Both the position numbers and the translations under genes were made by a program. A stretch of 64,000 nucleotides of DNA, from positions 32,302,356 to 32,366,355 of the forward strand of contig JAKGHH010000007.1 of NCBI GenBank assembly GCA_022828595.1, in the 5' to 3' direction. Below, in pieces: positions 11,055 to 21,836 of this stretch (the stretch's first letter is position 1; every line of letters starts with the position of its first letter). This DNA is from Nelumbo lutea. Taxonomy: Eukaryota > Streptophyta > Magnoliopsida > Proteales > Nelumbonaceae. The notes below the pieces were generated by a model that was not told the DNA's origin, did not search any database, and worked only from the letters and a program-made list of their open reading frames with translations.

Positions 11055-13059
11055 TGTGGATCAGATCCTAATAGCTAATGGGTGTGTGGCAAAGAAGAAA
11101 AAGAGGGGTGGAAAGGGCTTTTTGTAAGCTGGACCTAAAAAAGGCTTATGATATGGTGAATTGGTCATTTCTCCTTGGCATTATGGAAAAAATGGGGTTG
11201 GGAACCCATTGGAGGAATTGGATTAAAGGTTGTATTAGCTCTGTACACTATTCAATTTTGATAAATGGAGTAGCTAGGGATTTTTTCTTAACAAAAAGGG
11301 GCTTGAGACAAAATGACCCCATATCCCCTTTACTTTTCACACTATTTGCTGAAGTTTTAAAGTATGTTGATAGTAAAATTGACTTGGCAAATTCCTTTAG
11401 TGGTTGGAGGGTGGGAAGGAATGACGTAGTTGTGAGCCACCTTCAGTTTGTAGATGATATAATTGTGTTTGTGATGGTTGTGATGAAGGAAGCTTGAGAA
11501 GCCTAAAGGAAATAGTTAATACCTTCGATAGGGTTTCTAATCCAAAGGTGAATTGGGGAAAAAGTTATGCTGCAGGACTTGATATTAGCGAGGTTGAGGT
11601 TCAGGCAGTGGCAGGGATCCTAGGATGTGAGGTTAGAAACTGGCTTGTAGAATACCTTGGACTACCTTTGGGAGGCAACACGAGGGCTGAGAGTTTTTGG
11701 AAACCAGTGGTGGAAAATGGCTGGGATGCAAAGTGGCTCCTGTTTTGGGAATATTTGTGGCTTGGTGAATTCCCCTTGAAATTGCAATTCCCCATGCTCT
11801 ATTCTCTTTCTACTTATAAATTTGAACTTATCTCAAAGTTTGGTCCTGCCTCCCTTCAGGGTTGAATTGGAGGGGCTTGAGGGATATTGAATGTGGGGCT
11901 CTTGTATTGTTATTAGCCAAGCAGGATAATATTTTCCTGGATCAGAACTTAGAGGACACTACAATTTGGGCTCCCTCCCCTAGTGGCACCTTTTCTTGTG
12001 CTTATTTCTTCAACCTTCTCATTCAATTTGGGCTCCCTCATTTACTTATTTTGTGTCCCTTTGTGTTTTATATTTGGGAGTATCTGCTCTCTCATTGGTT
12101 GCAAATGGGTTCCCCCTCAAGATGTGCTAAGCCTATTCAGTCCCAATTTTGTGAGGCAGCCAAAGAAAAGTGGGAGAATTATGTGGAAGGTCAAGGTAGT
12201 ACGGGCAGCAGTAGTCTGGTCTATTTGGGAGGAGCAGAACCAAAGAATCTTTTTGATTTGAGCAGAACCAAGGAGGAGTTGATAGAAGGCATTACAATAA
12301 GATTTGGACATTGGATAAAAACCTTGGACTTCGTTCGATCATTCTGTCATTGATATTGTAAATTCTTGGACAGTAGTGGCACAAACAGGAAAAAGGAAAA
12401 GGTGCATATGAATTGGACTCCCCCAGCTGACAGCAAAATAAAATTGAACTTTGATCGAAGTTCCATGGGTAATTCGGGCAGAGCAGGTATAGGGGGTGTA
12501 TTCAGGAATCACTTGGGTTAGGTGATGGCATTGCCCCCAATTGGTAATGGTGATTGAGTTAGAGCTGAACTACTGGCACAGTTGCAAGGACTAAAACAAG
12601 CAAAACAGATTGGAGTCCGAGAGCAAGTTGTGCATGGGGATTCAAAATTAACTATCTTGGACAAGGGAAATTAACTCAGCTCCTTAGATGTACATGCATG
12701 AATTTAGGGAGATTTTGTACCTCTCAAGAGAACCCAATGCTACCATTAGTTGGGTAAGAAGAACTGCAAATGGAATGACTGATGTAATTGCTAAACAGGG
12801 AGTTAGGCTGCATTTGGAATTCCTTATTTTAAGGACTTATCTCCTTTTTGCAGTTAAAAACTCAGTGTTCATAGGGGCATTTTAATTGCAAAAAGGAAGT
12901 AAGTCCTTAAAATAAGGAATGCCAAATGCAGCGTTAATAGACCTCAGTTGTTTTGAGCAAAAGTTTAAGTTTTGACTTATGCCTCTTAGGTCTTGTTGGA
13001 AAGTTCCAAACCGTTGTACTCACCTTAATTTTATTTAACGATTAATGAAATTCCTTGCT
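11055..13059 (+). mobile_element. LINE-1: 5'-truncated non-LTR retrotransposon with RNase H
   Basis: RT motifs appear in order: CKLDLKKAYDMVNW (11125), ILINGVARDFF, RGLRQNDPISPLLF, and the catalytic FVDD (HLQFVDDIIVF, about 11450). A frameshift follows. After SFWKPVVE (about 11710) a deletion joins distant ORF2 parts. The zinc-finger region and the RNase H (LNFDRSSMGNSG, AELLAQLQGL, GDSKLTI, NGMTDVIAKQG; about 12410-12800) end the element. The 3' end near 13055 has the usual attaatgaaattcc tail without a clear poly(A). A MITE interrupts the last RNase H codons. The element cannot be active. Confidence 0.85.
12806..12933. mobile_element. 128-bp Tourist-like (PIF/Harbinger) hairpin MITE
   Basis: The two arms (left gctgcatttggaattcctta, right its near-exact reverse complement) pair over more than 50 bases, leaving only a short loop, so the whole element can fold as one hairpin. 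It is flanked by the 3-bp duplication TTA (12803-12805 and 12934-12936), the target type of PIF/Harbinger elements. It sits inside the LINE-1 RNase H frame: removing it and one TTA rejoins the IAKQGV codons with the usual LINE ending. It encodes nothing; mobilisation would need a transposase elsewhere. Confidence 0.85.
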
Positions 13060-14451
13060 CCCCTTACACACTTGAGAGGGATTGGACAAGGGGACCCTCT
13101 CTCCCCTTTTTTGTTTACTTTGGTTGCAGTAAGTGTTGGGGAGATTATTATCCAAAGCAGATTCTAGGGATTCAATAAGAGGATGGAGAGTTGGAAGAGA
13201 CAACATACCACTTACACACCTACAATTGGCAGATGATACAATCCTGTTTTGTGAAGGAGGGGATATCAATAGGATTAGAAACCTGAAGCTCGCTATACAA
13301 CTTTTTGAGCAAATGTCAAACCTTAGAGTAAACTTTGAGAAGAGTTGTATGATTGGAGTCAATATGGGGGAGGGGGAGGTTTGTGAGTGTGCATACATTT
13401 TGGGGTGTGTAGTATCTAATTGGCCCTTAAACTACTTTGGTTTACCATTGGGAGACAATCCTTAGAAAAGTGAATTTTGGGCCCTTGTGGAGAGGTTTGA
13501 AAAAATGACTTGCCAACTGGAAGAAAAATTATTTATCTCTTGGAGGGAGGATCACTTTGATTAGGTTTACTCTTGCCAACCTTCCTGTTTATTTCCTATC
13601 AGTCTTTAAGATTCCGGCTAAGGTAGCTAGCATGCTGGAAAAACTAATGAGAGACTTTCTTTGGGATCCGGGGGAGGAGAAGAAGGACCATAGGGTTAGG
13701 TGGGAGGTGGTATGTAAATGTAAGAAGGATGGGGGTTTGGTAATTGGGAATATAAGGATTAGGAACTTAGCACTACTAGGGAAATAGCTGTGGAGATTTT
13801 CATTGGAGAAAGAAAGACAGTGGGTTAAGATGGTGGGAAGTATACATGGACTGGCAGACAATGGATGGGACTTTGGGATCCTAGAAAGGACTATAAGAGC
13901 TTCTCCTTGGAAAGCTATTCAAGCCATTTTTCCCTTGTTCTATCCACAGGTCAGGTATGATTTACACTCAGGTAATCTCATTAAATTTTGGGAACATGTG
14001 TGGGTTGGGGACTCCTCTTTGAAAGATCAATTTCTAGGCCTCTTTGCTATTTCTACCCTTAAAAATGAACCGATTTCCTCTTTCCTAGTACCTTCTAATT
14101 CACCTTTTGGATTCGGTTGGAATTTGAACCTGAGAAGAGATGTTAGGGACACAAAGTTAGCCTACATTTTAGCCTTACTATCCATTCTTGAAGGGGTCTT
14201 CATTGAGCTATCGAAGTCAGATAGTAGAATACTAGAATATGGACACTCACTCCCTTGGGATCCTACACTTGTGCCTCTTTTTTCAAGGCCCTTTTACCCC
14301 CTTCTCCTGTTGGACTATCTTTTCCTATTAAAGAAGTGTGGTGTCGACCTATACCTCTAAAGGTTGGGAGCTTTTGTTGGGAAGCCTTTCTGGAAAGAGT
14401 TAATACAGGGGATCTACTTCAGAGAAAAAGACCCAATAGTTGTTTGTCTCC
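13060..14451 (+). pseudogene. LINE-P, left part: RT to zinc-finger region
   Basis: The element starts inside RT motif RGIGQGDPLSP (about 13075), directly after the LINE-1 tail, so it is 5'-truncated. It continues through HLQLADDTILFCEGG (catalytic ADD, about 13225), SLGGRITLIR-type sequence near 13545 in mixed frames, LEKLMRDFLWDPGEEK and NIRIRNLALLGK. The last codons before the break read NTGDLLQRKRPNS at 14400-14445. Several frameshifts and stops occur. The sequence stops at the poly(T) start of LINE-M (14452) and resumes at about 26060. Confidence 0.85.
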
Positions 14452-14587
14452 TTTTTTTTTGATCAATAACACTTTCATTAAATCATCAATAGAAGATTTA
14501 CAAGGGGAAGACAAACACACTTATCTTCCAAGAGCAACAAAGAACCTCAAGAAAAGGAAAAAAAAAAAAGAAAAAAAAACACTAAAG

Positions 14588-16355
14588 TTACAGCTTAGCC
14601 CAAAACAGTGAATCCCTTTCTGCCCCTTGTTTAGCTAAACCGTCAGCTAGGGAATTAGTCGATCTTTTAACCCAACATGTCTTAACTTCCATCTCCCGCA
14701 CCAGCCACTTGAATTTCCTCCTCTCATTGTTGTACTTCCATAAGCCATTGTGATCTTTAATCAGCCACCCTATCACCACCTCTGAATCCCCTTCAATTAT
14801 GAGTTTCCTGATGTTCAACTCCTTAGCTTTCCGGACTCCTTCCATAACTACAAAGATCTCAGCTTTAAGGGAGTCACCCACTCCAATTGGGCCTGAGAAA
14901 ATGGCAAAAATGACCCCATTTTCATCCCTAAAAACACCCCCAATCCCCGATTGTCCCAGATTTCCCCTACTACACCCTCAAAGTTTAATTTCAAGAATCC
15001 ACCAGGTGGAGGGGTCCAAGCCACACTCATTACTGTCTTGGTCTATGTGCAATTTGTAATTTCACCCCACTTCCTCAACATGTCATCCACAGTGTAATCT
15101 GTGAATAGCTCCAAAGATTTCAACCACTGTATCGCCCTAATATGTATGAATGCCCTCAGATCTGCTGCTCCTCTCTCAGCTTCTGAGAATATCCTAGAGT
15201 TTCTTTCTTCCCAAAGTGTCCAACATACTGCAGCCCTTAATCCTCTCCACATAGTCCCTCCCTTTTTTATTCGCCACCTGAAAAAAGAAGGGGAAAAAAG
15301 ACCTTGCAAGTCTGATGGAGGATTCCAGCTACATCCAAATAGGGAGATCACCAACTACATCCAAGTAGGTGAAAACCAGTCTCCCCATCCGCTTTACAAA
15401 GAACACACCATTGAGGTGACAAGCAAGTATTGGGTCTCTTCTTTTGGAGTAGATCACCAGTGTTGATTCTTTCTAGATAGGCTTCCCAACAAAAATTACC
15501 AACCCTAGGAGGTATTGCTTTGCACCAAACCTCATCAACAGGGAAAGGGGGGAAAGTAGGACTGGTGGACTAACTTAAGACTTTGAAGAAAGAAGCACAA
15601 GAAAAGATGCCATTGGGGGTAGGTGTCCAAATTCTAGAATCTACCCTAGTGGGGTCTAAGACAACGTTATCAAGAAGTGCAATAAGGCTCGAAATACTGT
15701 CGAAGTCTTAGTCCCTCAAATCCCTTCTTAGACCCAAGTTCCACCTAATCCCAGAAGTGGAAGAGGACGGGGTGGTGAAAGACGAGATTGGCTCATTTTT
15801 CAAATCAGAAAGAGCATACAAAGAAGGAAACTGATCCTTTAGAGGGGCACTCCCCACCCAGGTTTTTTCCCAAAATTTTATGGAGTTACCGGAATTCAAA
15901 TCATACTTGATATTAGGGGAAAAAACTAGTAGCATGTCATGAATGGCTTTCCAAGGAGAATTGCTTGTGGTCCTAGCTCTGATTCCAACGTTCCATCCAT
16001 TGTGCTCCAACCCATGTATACTTGCCACTATTCTATCCCATAGCTTCTCCTTCTCCATAGGGAACCTCCACAACCACTTTCCCAACAGAGTCATATTCCT
16101 TATCCTAATACTCCCAAGCCCCAAACCACCACAAGTCTTACTCCTACACTCTATCTCCCAGCTAACACTATGATCCCTCTTCTCCTCTCCCGGCTCCCAC
16201 AGGAAATCTCTCATTAGCTTCTCCAATCTGTTAGCAACCTTCACTGGGATTTTAAACACCGACAGGTAAAAGATGGGTAACTTAGCAAGCGTGGCCTTAA
16301 TTAGTGTAATTCTCCCACCAAGAGAGAGGTAGTTCTTTTTCCAGGATACCAGTTT
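14588..16355 (-). pseudogene. LINE-M ORF2 C-terminal part (zinc-finger region and RNase H)
   Basis: Reading down from 16355, the codons for AFRKKLVSW and LGGRITLIKATL are followed by LEKLMRDFLWEPGEEK, IRIRNMTLLGKWLWRF, LRRDLRD and the WTLWEERNSRIF block (about 15240). The RNase H at 15030-14588 shows LNFEGVVGE (first Asp replaced by Glu, as NFEG instead of NFDG), KAEIF (Glu), IIEGDSEVVI (Asp) and NSLADGLAKQGAE (Asp). Stops interrupt the frame. A short tandem duplication near 15325-15370 repeats the codons around GCSWN. The end lies 130 bases before the poly(A) tail. Confidence 0.85.
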
Positions 16356-16360
16356 TTTTC
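16356..16360. repeat. Copia-2 target-site duplication, left copy (ttttc)
   Basis: The five bases ttttc occur at 16356-16360 and again at 21832-21836, immediately outside the two Copia-2 ends. On the minus strand they are the gaaaa of the LINE-M codons around RFEKK. Confidence 0.9.
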
Positions 16361-16665
16361 TGAAAGCTGAATCATTGTAGTCGAAGTAGTAGAAAAGAGG
16401 AGAAGAAGAAGAGATGCTGGAATGTTGAACTGTACTAGCCAGTTGACCATGCTATTATTTATATTTGAATGTAGTACAAGATACAAGAAAGTACTGGAAT
16501 GCCCCTGATTAGTGATGGGACACCCAGTTAACTTAAAACATTAAATAGGCTTAGGCCCATTAACACAGGCCCAGTTACATGATAACTTAAACTTAAGTAT
16601 GGGCTAATAAGAACTCTTATCAGCCGAACATTCATACAAAGAGACATCATTCTAACATTCTAACA
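16361..16665 (-). repeat. Copia-2 3' LTR (305 bp)
   Basis: On the minus strand it starts TGTTAGAATGTTAG after the polypurine tract gagggggag and ends GCTTTCA, i.e. TG...CA. The segment 16361-16417 has no counterpart in the 5' LTR because that copy suffered a deletion. Confidence 0.9.
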
Positions 16666-16700
16666 CTCCCCCTCAAGCTAAGCATGGATATCAATCATGT

Positions 16701-17192
16701 TTAGCTTGCCAAGTATGTCCCTGAACTTTGTTGTTGCAGTCCTTTAGTCAATACATCTGCAATTTGCATCTCTGATGGAGTATAAGGCACATAGAGTTCT
16801 CCTGAAACAATTCTCTCTCTGACAAAGTGTCGATCAATTTCAAAATGTTTTGTCCTGTCATGCTGCACGGGGTTGTTGGCAATGTTGATAGTAGCTTTAT
16901 TATCACAATACAGCTTGAGAGGACTCTCAGCCTTAATACCAAGCTCATTAAGAAGAGTTCTGAGCCATAACAGTTCAGCAACCCCGTGTGCCATAGCTCG
17001 ATATTCTGCCTCTGCACTTGATCTAACCACAACATTCTGCTTCTTACTGCGCCATATGATCAGGTTTCCTCCCAAGAATGTACAGTAACCCGAGGTTGAT
17101 TTTCCGTCTCCAACAGACCCAACCCAATCAGCATCAGTGTAGGCTTCAATTTCAAATCTGCTGTTTTTCCTGAATAGAATTCCTTTCCCTGG
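16701..17192 (-). pseudogene. Copia-2 RNase H
   Basis: The frame follows directly after the stop at 17193. It reads GKGILFRKN, AYTDADWVGSVGDGKSTSGYC, then RSSAEAEYRAM, LYCDNKATINIA and HFEIDRHFVRERI, ending in MQIADVLTKG. The catalytic Asp (TDAD), Glu (AEAEYR) and Asp (CDNK) are all kept. It would degrade the RNA of the RNA/DNA hybrid during reverse transcription. It is broken only by being cut off from RT by the TGA at 17193. Confidence 0.9.
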
Positions 17193-18743
17193 TCAAGTCT
17201 TCAAGTATCTGGGAATTCTTTCCACTGCTCTCATATGAGGGATCTTTGGTGAGTGCATGAATTGATTGACAACATGCACTGCATAGGCAATGTCTGGCCG
17301 AGTAAGGGATAAGTATATCAGTTTTCCTACCAATTTTTGGTACCTCTCTTTATCACAGTATTCCTCACCCATTGATTCTTGTAGTCCATGGTTTGGTTCT
17401 ATTGGAGTGTCTGCTGGCCTGCACCCCATCATGCCTGTTTCCTCTAGGAGATCAAGCACATATTTCCGCTGACATATGTAGATTCCTTCTCTTGATCTAG
17501 CAACTTCAATCCCAAGAAAATATCTCAGATTTCCCAGGTCTTTGATCTCAAATTCTGAAGCTAAGAACTCCTTCAGCCTCTTCATCTCTTCCACATCATT
17601 TCCAATAATCACCATATCATCCACATAAACAATGAGAGCCGTAAGTTTGTCATCCTGTCTCCTTGTAAACAATGTATGATCTGCACTGCTCTGTGTGTAC
17701 CCCACTTTCTTCATGGCCATACAAAGTCTCTCAAACCATGCCCGGGGAGACTGCTCCAAACCATATAATGCTTTCCTTAGTTTACACACTTTCTTTTCAA
17801 CATCATAGCCAGGAGGAGGTTCCATGAATACCTCTTCATGAAGATCACCATTTAGGAAAGCATTCTTCACATCTAGCTGATGGAGATCCCAAGAGAAATT
17901 TGCTGCTAGTGACAGTAGAACCCTGATTGTGTTGAGCTTTGCTACTGGAGCAAAGGTTTCCTTGTAGTCAATTCCTTCCTTTTGTGTAAATCTCTTTGCC
18001 ACAAGTCTGGCCTTGTACCTCTCGATTGACCCATCTTCCCTGTGCTTTATTGTGAATACCCACTTGCACCCAACAATGCCTGCTTTCATTAGGGCTTTCA
18101 TCTCTTCATTCATAGCTTCTTTCCACCTTGGGTCAGATGCCGCCTCAGAGTACCTGGAAGGGACACATACAGAGGAAAGAGCAGACACAAATGAGTGATA
18201 AGCAGGAGATAAGTGTGAGTAAGAAACATAATCAACAATGGGATGCCAAGTGGTACAATAACGAACAGGCTTACGGAGAGCAATAGGAAGGTCCAAATCC
18301 GAAGTGAGTGAGTCAGAATTACCTTGGATTGCAGAGACAGATTGATCTGAGTTCAATTGGTTGCAATCATGAGATTGAGGGCCCTTCTTCCTTCTATTGT
18401 ATGTAAGTATCTCTTTCTCTTGCCTACTAGAACCTTCAGGAGCATCTGCTGTATTAGGAGAAGTAACTGGCACAGTGGGAGCCTCACTAGGTTGACCTGG
18501 AATGTCATAGCTAGGAGTAGTGGAAGGTGATGAAAGGGGAACAAAAAGGAAGGGAGAATGAGAATCCTCTTCCAACCTACAAGTCTCCCCCTGAAGAGGA
18601 TTCTGGGAAGACTGGAAATAGGGTTGAGACTCAAAAAAGACTACATCTCTGGTGACATTTTTTATTGGAGACAGGATCATAACACTTATACCCCTTTTGT
18701 GTAGGAGAGTACCCCAAAAATATTCCCTTTGTAGCCTTGGCAT
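17193..18743 (-). CDS. Copia-2 linker and reverse transcriptase, long open frame
   Basis: This 516-codon open frame begins downstream of the integrase with the RDVVFFESQPYF linker and the SDLDLPIALRKPVR motif. The RT follows: [30 protein letters not shown] (KGFTQ is usual, so Gly to Arg), [32 protein letters not shown] and the catalytic YVDDMVIIGND (about 17630). It continues through LGIEVARS and QRKYVLDLLEETG to the RPDIAYAV block. All polymerase Asp residues are present. The frame ends at a TGA where RNase H should continue. The upstream integrase is in a different frame because of one frameshift, so no full polyprotein can be made. Confidence 0.9.
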   Translation of the reverse strand: MPRLQREYFWGTLLHKRGISVMILSPIKNVTRDVVFFESQPYFQSSQNPLQGETCRLEEDSHSPFLFVPLSSPSTTPSYDIPGQPSEAPTVPVTSPNTADAPEGSSRQEKEILTYNRRKKGPQSHDCNQLNSDQSVSAIQGNSDSLTSDLDLPIALRKPVRYCTTWHPIVDYVSYSHLSPAYHSFVSALSSVCVPSRYSEAASDPRWKEAMNEEMKALMKAGIVGCKWVFTIKHREDGSIERYKARLVAKRFTQKEGIDYKETFAPVAKLNTIRVLLSLAANFSWDLHQLDVKNAFLNGDLHEEVFMEPPPGYDVEKKVCKLRKALYGLEQSPRAWFERLCMAMKKVGYTQSSADHTLFTRRQDDKLTALIVYVDDMVIIGNDVEEMKRLKEFLASEFEIKDLGNLRYFLGIEVARSREGIYICQRKYVLDLLEETGMMGCRPADTPIEPNHGLQESMGEEYCDKERYQKLVGKLIYLSLTRPDIAYAVHVVNQFMHSPKIPHMRAVERIPRYLKT

Positions 18744-20025
18744 CCAGCTTGGTTTTCTTTGGATCCTTCACATGTATGAAGCATGTACAGCCAAAAATCC
18801 ATGGAGGAAGAGGAAATTCTGGAAGAGTGGGACACAAAACAGGGAAAGGAGTCTTCATACCCAATACCTTAGATGGCATCCGATTTATCAGGTATGATGC
18901 AGTGAGTATAGCTTGAGACCAATATTGCTTGGGCACTTTGTGTTGGAAAAGTAGGGCTCGAGCTGTCTCCAATAGGTGCCTGTTCTTGCGCTCAACAACC
19001 CCATTTTGCTAAGGGGTGTAAGCACATGATGATTGGTGTAACATGCCTGCATCTTCCATGAATGAGTTCAGGGATCTTTCAAAGTATTCAGCTACATTGT
19101 CCGACCGGAATTGCTTAATCTTCTTCTCAAATTGTGTTTCAATCATCTTGCAAAAAATCATGGTTATTCGTGGAACTTCATCACGTCCTTTTAACAGATA
19201 AATCCAAGTGCACCGAGAATAATGGTCAATAAAACTGATAAAGTAACAGAAGCCATCAATGGAAACAATGGGTAAAGGACCCCAAACATCAGAATGAACC
19301 AAATCAAAAGGAACTCGAATTTCATTACTAGAAATTAGATCCATTGTTCTACATTGTTTTGACATTTGACACACATCACAAATTAAACATTGACTTGGAA
19401 TTCCCTTACATAATTCGGGAAACAACATTGCTAAAGAAGAGAAAGACACATGACCTAGCCTAGCATGCCACAGGTGCAACCTAGCTATTGACTCCACACT
19501 TTCCGGACTAGTAGTAGCAGAAGCTTGTAGGGCTGAGCTGATGTCTGCATCAAAATAGTAGAGGCCCCCATACTCATGACCACTCCCAATCGTTCTCCTC
19601 GTCAATCTGTCCTGGAAAACACAATGAGAGGGAAAAAAAGTTATACTGCTGTTCAATTTTTTTGTAAGCTTTGAAACAGACAACAGATTTGAGGTAAGAC
19701 TAGGAACATGTAGGACTGATTTGAGTGAGAGATCTTTGCTTAGGTCAACCACCCCCTTTCCAGAGATGGTGGAGAGAGACCCATCAACCACTCTCATCTT
19801 ATCCTGGCCAGACAACAAATGATATGAAGAGAATAAGGAGGACATATGTGTCATATGGTCAGTGGCTCCGGAATCAATCACCCAAGAGGTAGAATTAATG
19901 GAACTAGTCACACTAAATGCAGAGGCTGTACCTGATTTGGCAAGAGAGGTGGAAGCTAAAGGATTGTTCTTCAGACAGGCTAATGCTTGGTTGAGAACCT
20001 CTACCTCACTAGCTGTGAAGCCCAA
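18631..20025 (-). pseudogene. Copia-2 protease and integrase
   Basis: In the 338-codon frame 20025-19009 the protease site DSGATDHMT begins at residue 51. The GAG-pre-integrase block (CVFQDRLTRRTIGSG) and the HHCC zinc finger (LWHARLGHVSF ... CLICDVCQMSKQC) follow. The catalytic core shows FDLVHSDVWGP (first Asp) and FRSDNVAEYF (second Asp; SDNG is usual). A TAG after CAYTP at about 19010 cuts off the last block, NGVVERKNRH with the catalytic Glu. The rest (18972-18631) is an open frame with SQAILTASYLINRMPS and IFLGYSPTQKGYKCYDP. A frameshift near 18660 then leads into the RT frame. Confidence 0.9.
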
Positions 20026-21024
20026 AGTACTTGGTCCAGAGGAGTCGGCAGCCTACCCTGTGGTGGAAGAGGACACTGTCGGAGTGCTCTGTGAGTTGTC
20101 ACTATTGTTGTTGGTGGCAAGATTCCCACTTGCTATGTGACCCTTATGTTGCCTTTTGTCCTTTCTCAAAGCAGCTGGCTTCAGATGAGGATACAAGACC
20201 CAACATTTCTTCTTTGTATGTTTCTCACCACCACAATGGGTACACTTGAGGGACTTCTTGTCTGAATATCTATTTCCCTTAGCTAGGGCTGAATGTTCTC
20301 CAGATAGTCCAGTTGACTGTGTCTAGGAGTCAACTTGTGTCTCCCTTCTCCTGACTTCTTCATTCCTCACCAGGTAATAGACATGGTGAAGCTCCGGTAA
20401 TTCGTCTCTCCCTAGAATTTGTGACCTTATACCCTCATATACTGGGTCTAGGCCAGCCAGGAACTTGAAGGCTCTGCTCTCTTCAATTTGCTTATCATGT
20501 CTCTCCTTGTCCCTGGCATTTTCCCAATCTAATATCAAGTGGTGGTCAAGTTCTTCCCAAAGACCTTCCAGAGTTGCAAAGTATGTTGCAACTGTCATAT
20601 CACCTTGCCTTAGGGCAGCAATGTCTTGATTCAATTTGTAGATTCTAGCATTGTTTTTCTTCTGTCCATAGGTCTTAGACACCTTTTCCCAAATCTTGGC
20701 TGCTGTAGGAAAGTGATGAACAATCCTGGCAACCCGAGGAGTCATAGAGGCAAGCAGCGAGGACATAACTATGGCATTCTCCTTGTGCCACCCAGCATAA
20801 TCTGCACTGCCAACGTCAGGTTCCTTCTTGCTCCCATCTAGATAGCCTGCGAGGTCACGGGAAGTAATAAACAACATTGCAGAAACGAACCACTCCCTGA
20901 AGTTGTATTCGTCCAGTAGTACACTTGTAATCTGCAGGCTGTGCAGATTAGGATTTTCCACATTTGAAGACCTTGCCGCAGGTCTGTTATCCCTAGAAGA
21001 AACATATCCAGATATTGAAGACAT
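20026..21024 (-). pseudogene. Copia-2 gag with zinc knuckle
   Basis: The ATG at 21024 opens a 233-codon gag with the family signs LLDEYNFREWFVSAMLF, AGYLDGSKKEP and IWEKVSKTYGQK, plus LRQGDMTVATYFATLEGLWEE split over the middle. A TAG at 20323 truncates it. In frame after the stop lies the intact nucleocapsid knuckle CTHCGGEKHTKKKCW (about 20210-20253, C-x2-C-x4-H-x4-C). A second TAG occurs near 20055. Gag would form the particle that packages the RNA. The ATG fits because the frame upstream is closed and the leader lies there. Confidence 0.85.
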
Positions 21025-21583
21025 CTTGACTGCAACCTCTGTGTGGATGGCACTAATTTGAGACTAGCTGAAGCAGTTCTGAAGGTTCTGAATCAGTTCT
21101 GATGCAGGTTCTGATTAGCTGAAGTAACCTCAGCAGGCCCTGACAGCTCGCCACACAGTTTCAGACTTGCCGAGACTGTCACAGTTCTGAAGCAGTTCAG
21201 TTACAACAACAAAAGGTGTTCTGGGCTGGTAACCGACCTGTGCTATGCAGACTCCACTTGAACTTCGAGTATTGCAACTGGAAAGGGAGTTCCCCTCCTT
21301 ATGGACAACACTAGGACTGCTGAAATCAGTCCTCAACTAGGTCTGTCCTATACAGACCTCTTCTTAGCAGCCGAATAGCTGCTAACTACTAGAAACTAGT
21401 AGGACTCCAGCTTCAGGGTCTTACCTCCCTTGCGCCCTACAACTAAGGGAAACCCTAGGTCGAACCTTGTGTTGTTCTCCTGCAACCCTAGGGTTTCACA
21501 GCAGCAACCCAGATAAAAAAAGAAGAAATACCGCAAGAAAGAGGAGATGGCGTCGGCTATAACTAGGAAGGTGCTCAATGCTC
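21025..21583 (-). other. Copia-2 leader with damaged primer-binding site
   Basis: The leader begins (minus strand) gagcattgagcacc, where intact elements have TGGTATCAGAGCATTGAGC after the LTR. The first eight bases of the primer-binding site are missing together with the LTR end. The rest is non-coding with several ccctagggttt-type phrases, as in the Copia-1 leader. Confidence 0.8.
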
Positions 21584-21831
21584 TGGAATGTCAAACTATA
21601 CTAGCCAGTCGACCATGCTATTATTTATATTTGAATGTAGTACAAGATACAAGAAAGTACTGGAATGCCCCTGATTAGTGATGGGACACCCAGTTAACTT
21701 AAAACATTAAACATGCTTAGGCCCATTAACATAGGCCCAGTTACAGGATAACTTAAACTTAAGTATGGGCTAATAAGAACTCTTATCAGCTGAACACTCA
21801 TACAAAGAGACATCATTCTAACATTCTAACA
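21584..21831 (-). repeat. Copia-2 5' LTR, truncated at its U5 end
   Basis: It aligns over its full 248 bp with 16418-16665 of the 3' LTR. The last 57 bases of the LTR (U5 side) are absent. Confidence 0.9.
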
Positions 21832-21836
21832 TTTTC

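Larger units (their letters stand above)
16361..21831 (-). mobile_element. Copia-2: almost complete Ty1/copia element inside LINE-M
   Basis: The 3' LTR is 305 bp (16361-16665), with the polypurine tract at 16666-16677. The 5' LTR keeps only 248 bp (21584-21831). The 5-bp duplication ttttc flanks the element. Gag, protease, integrase, RT and RNase H are all present in one order, with few lesions: premature stops near 20325, 20055, 19010 and 17193 and one frameshift near 18660-18740. Three of the stops are TAG at positions where Gln is common (C to T type). The LTR parts that can be compared differ at about 10 of 248 positions by eye. Confidence 0.95.
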
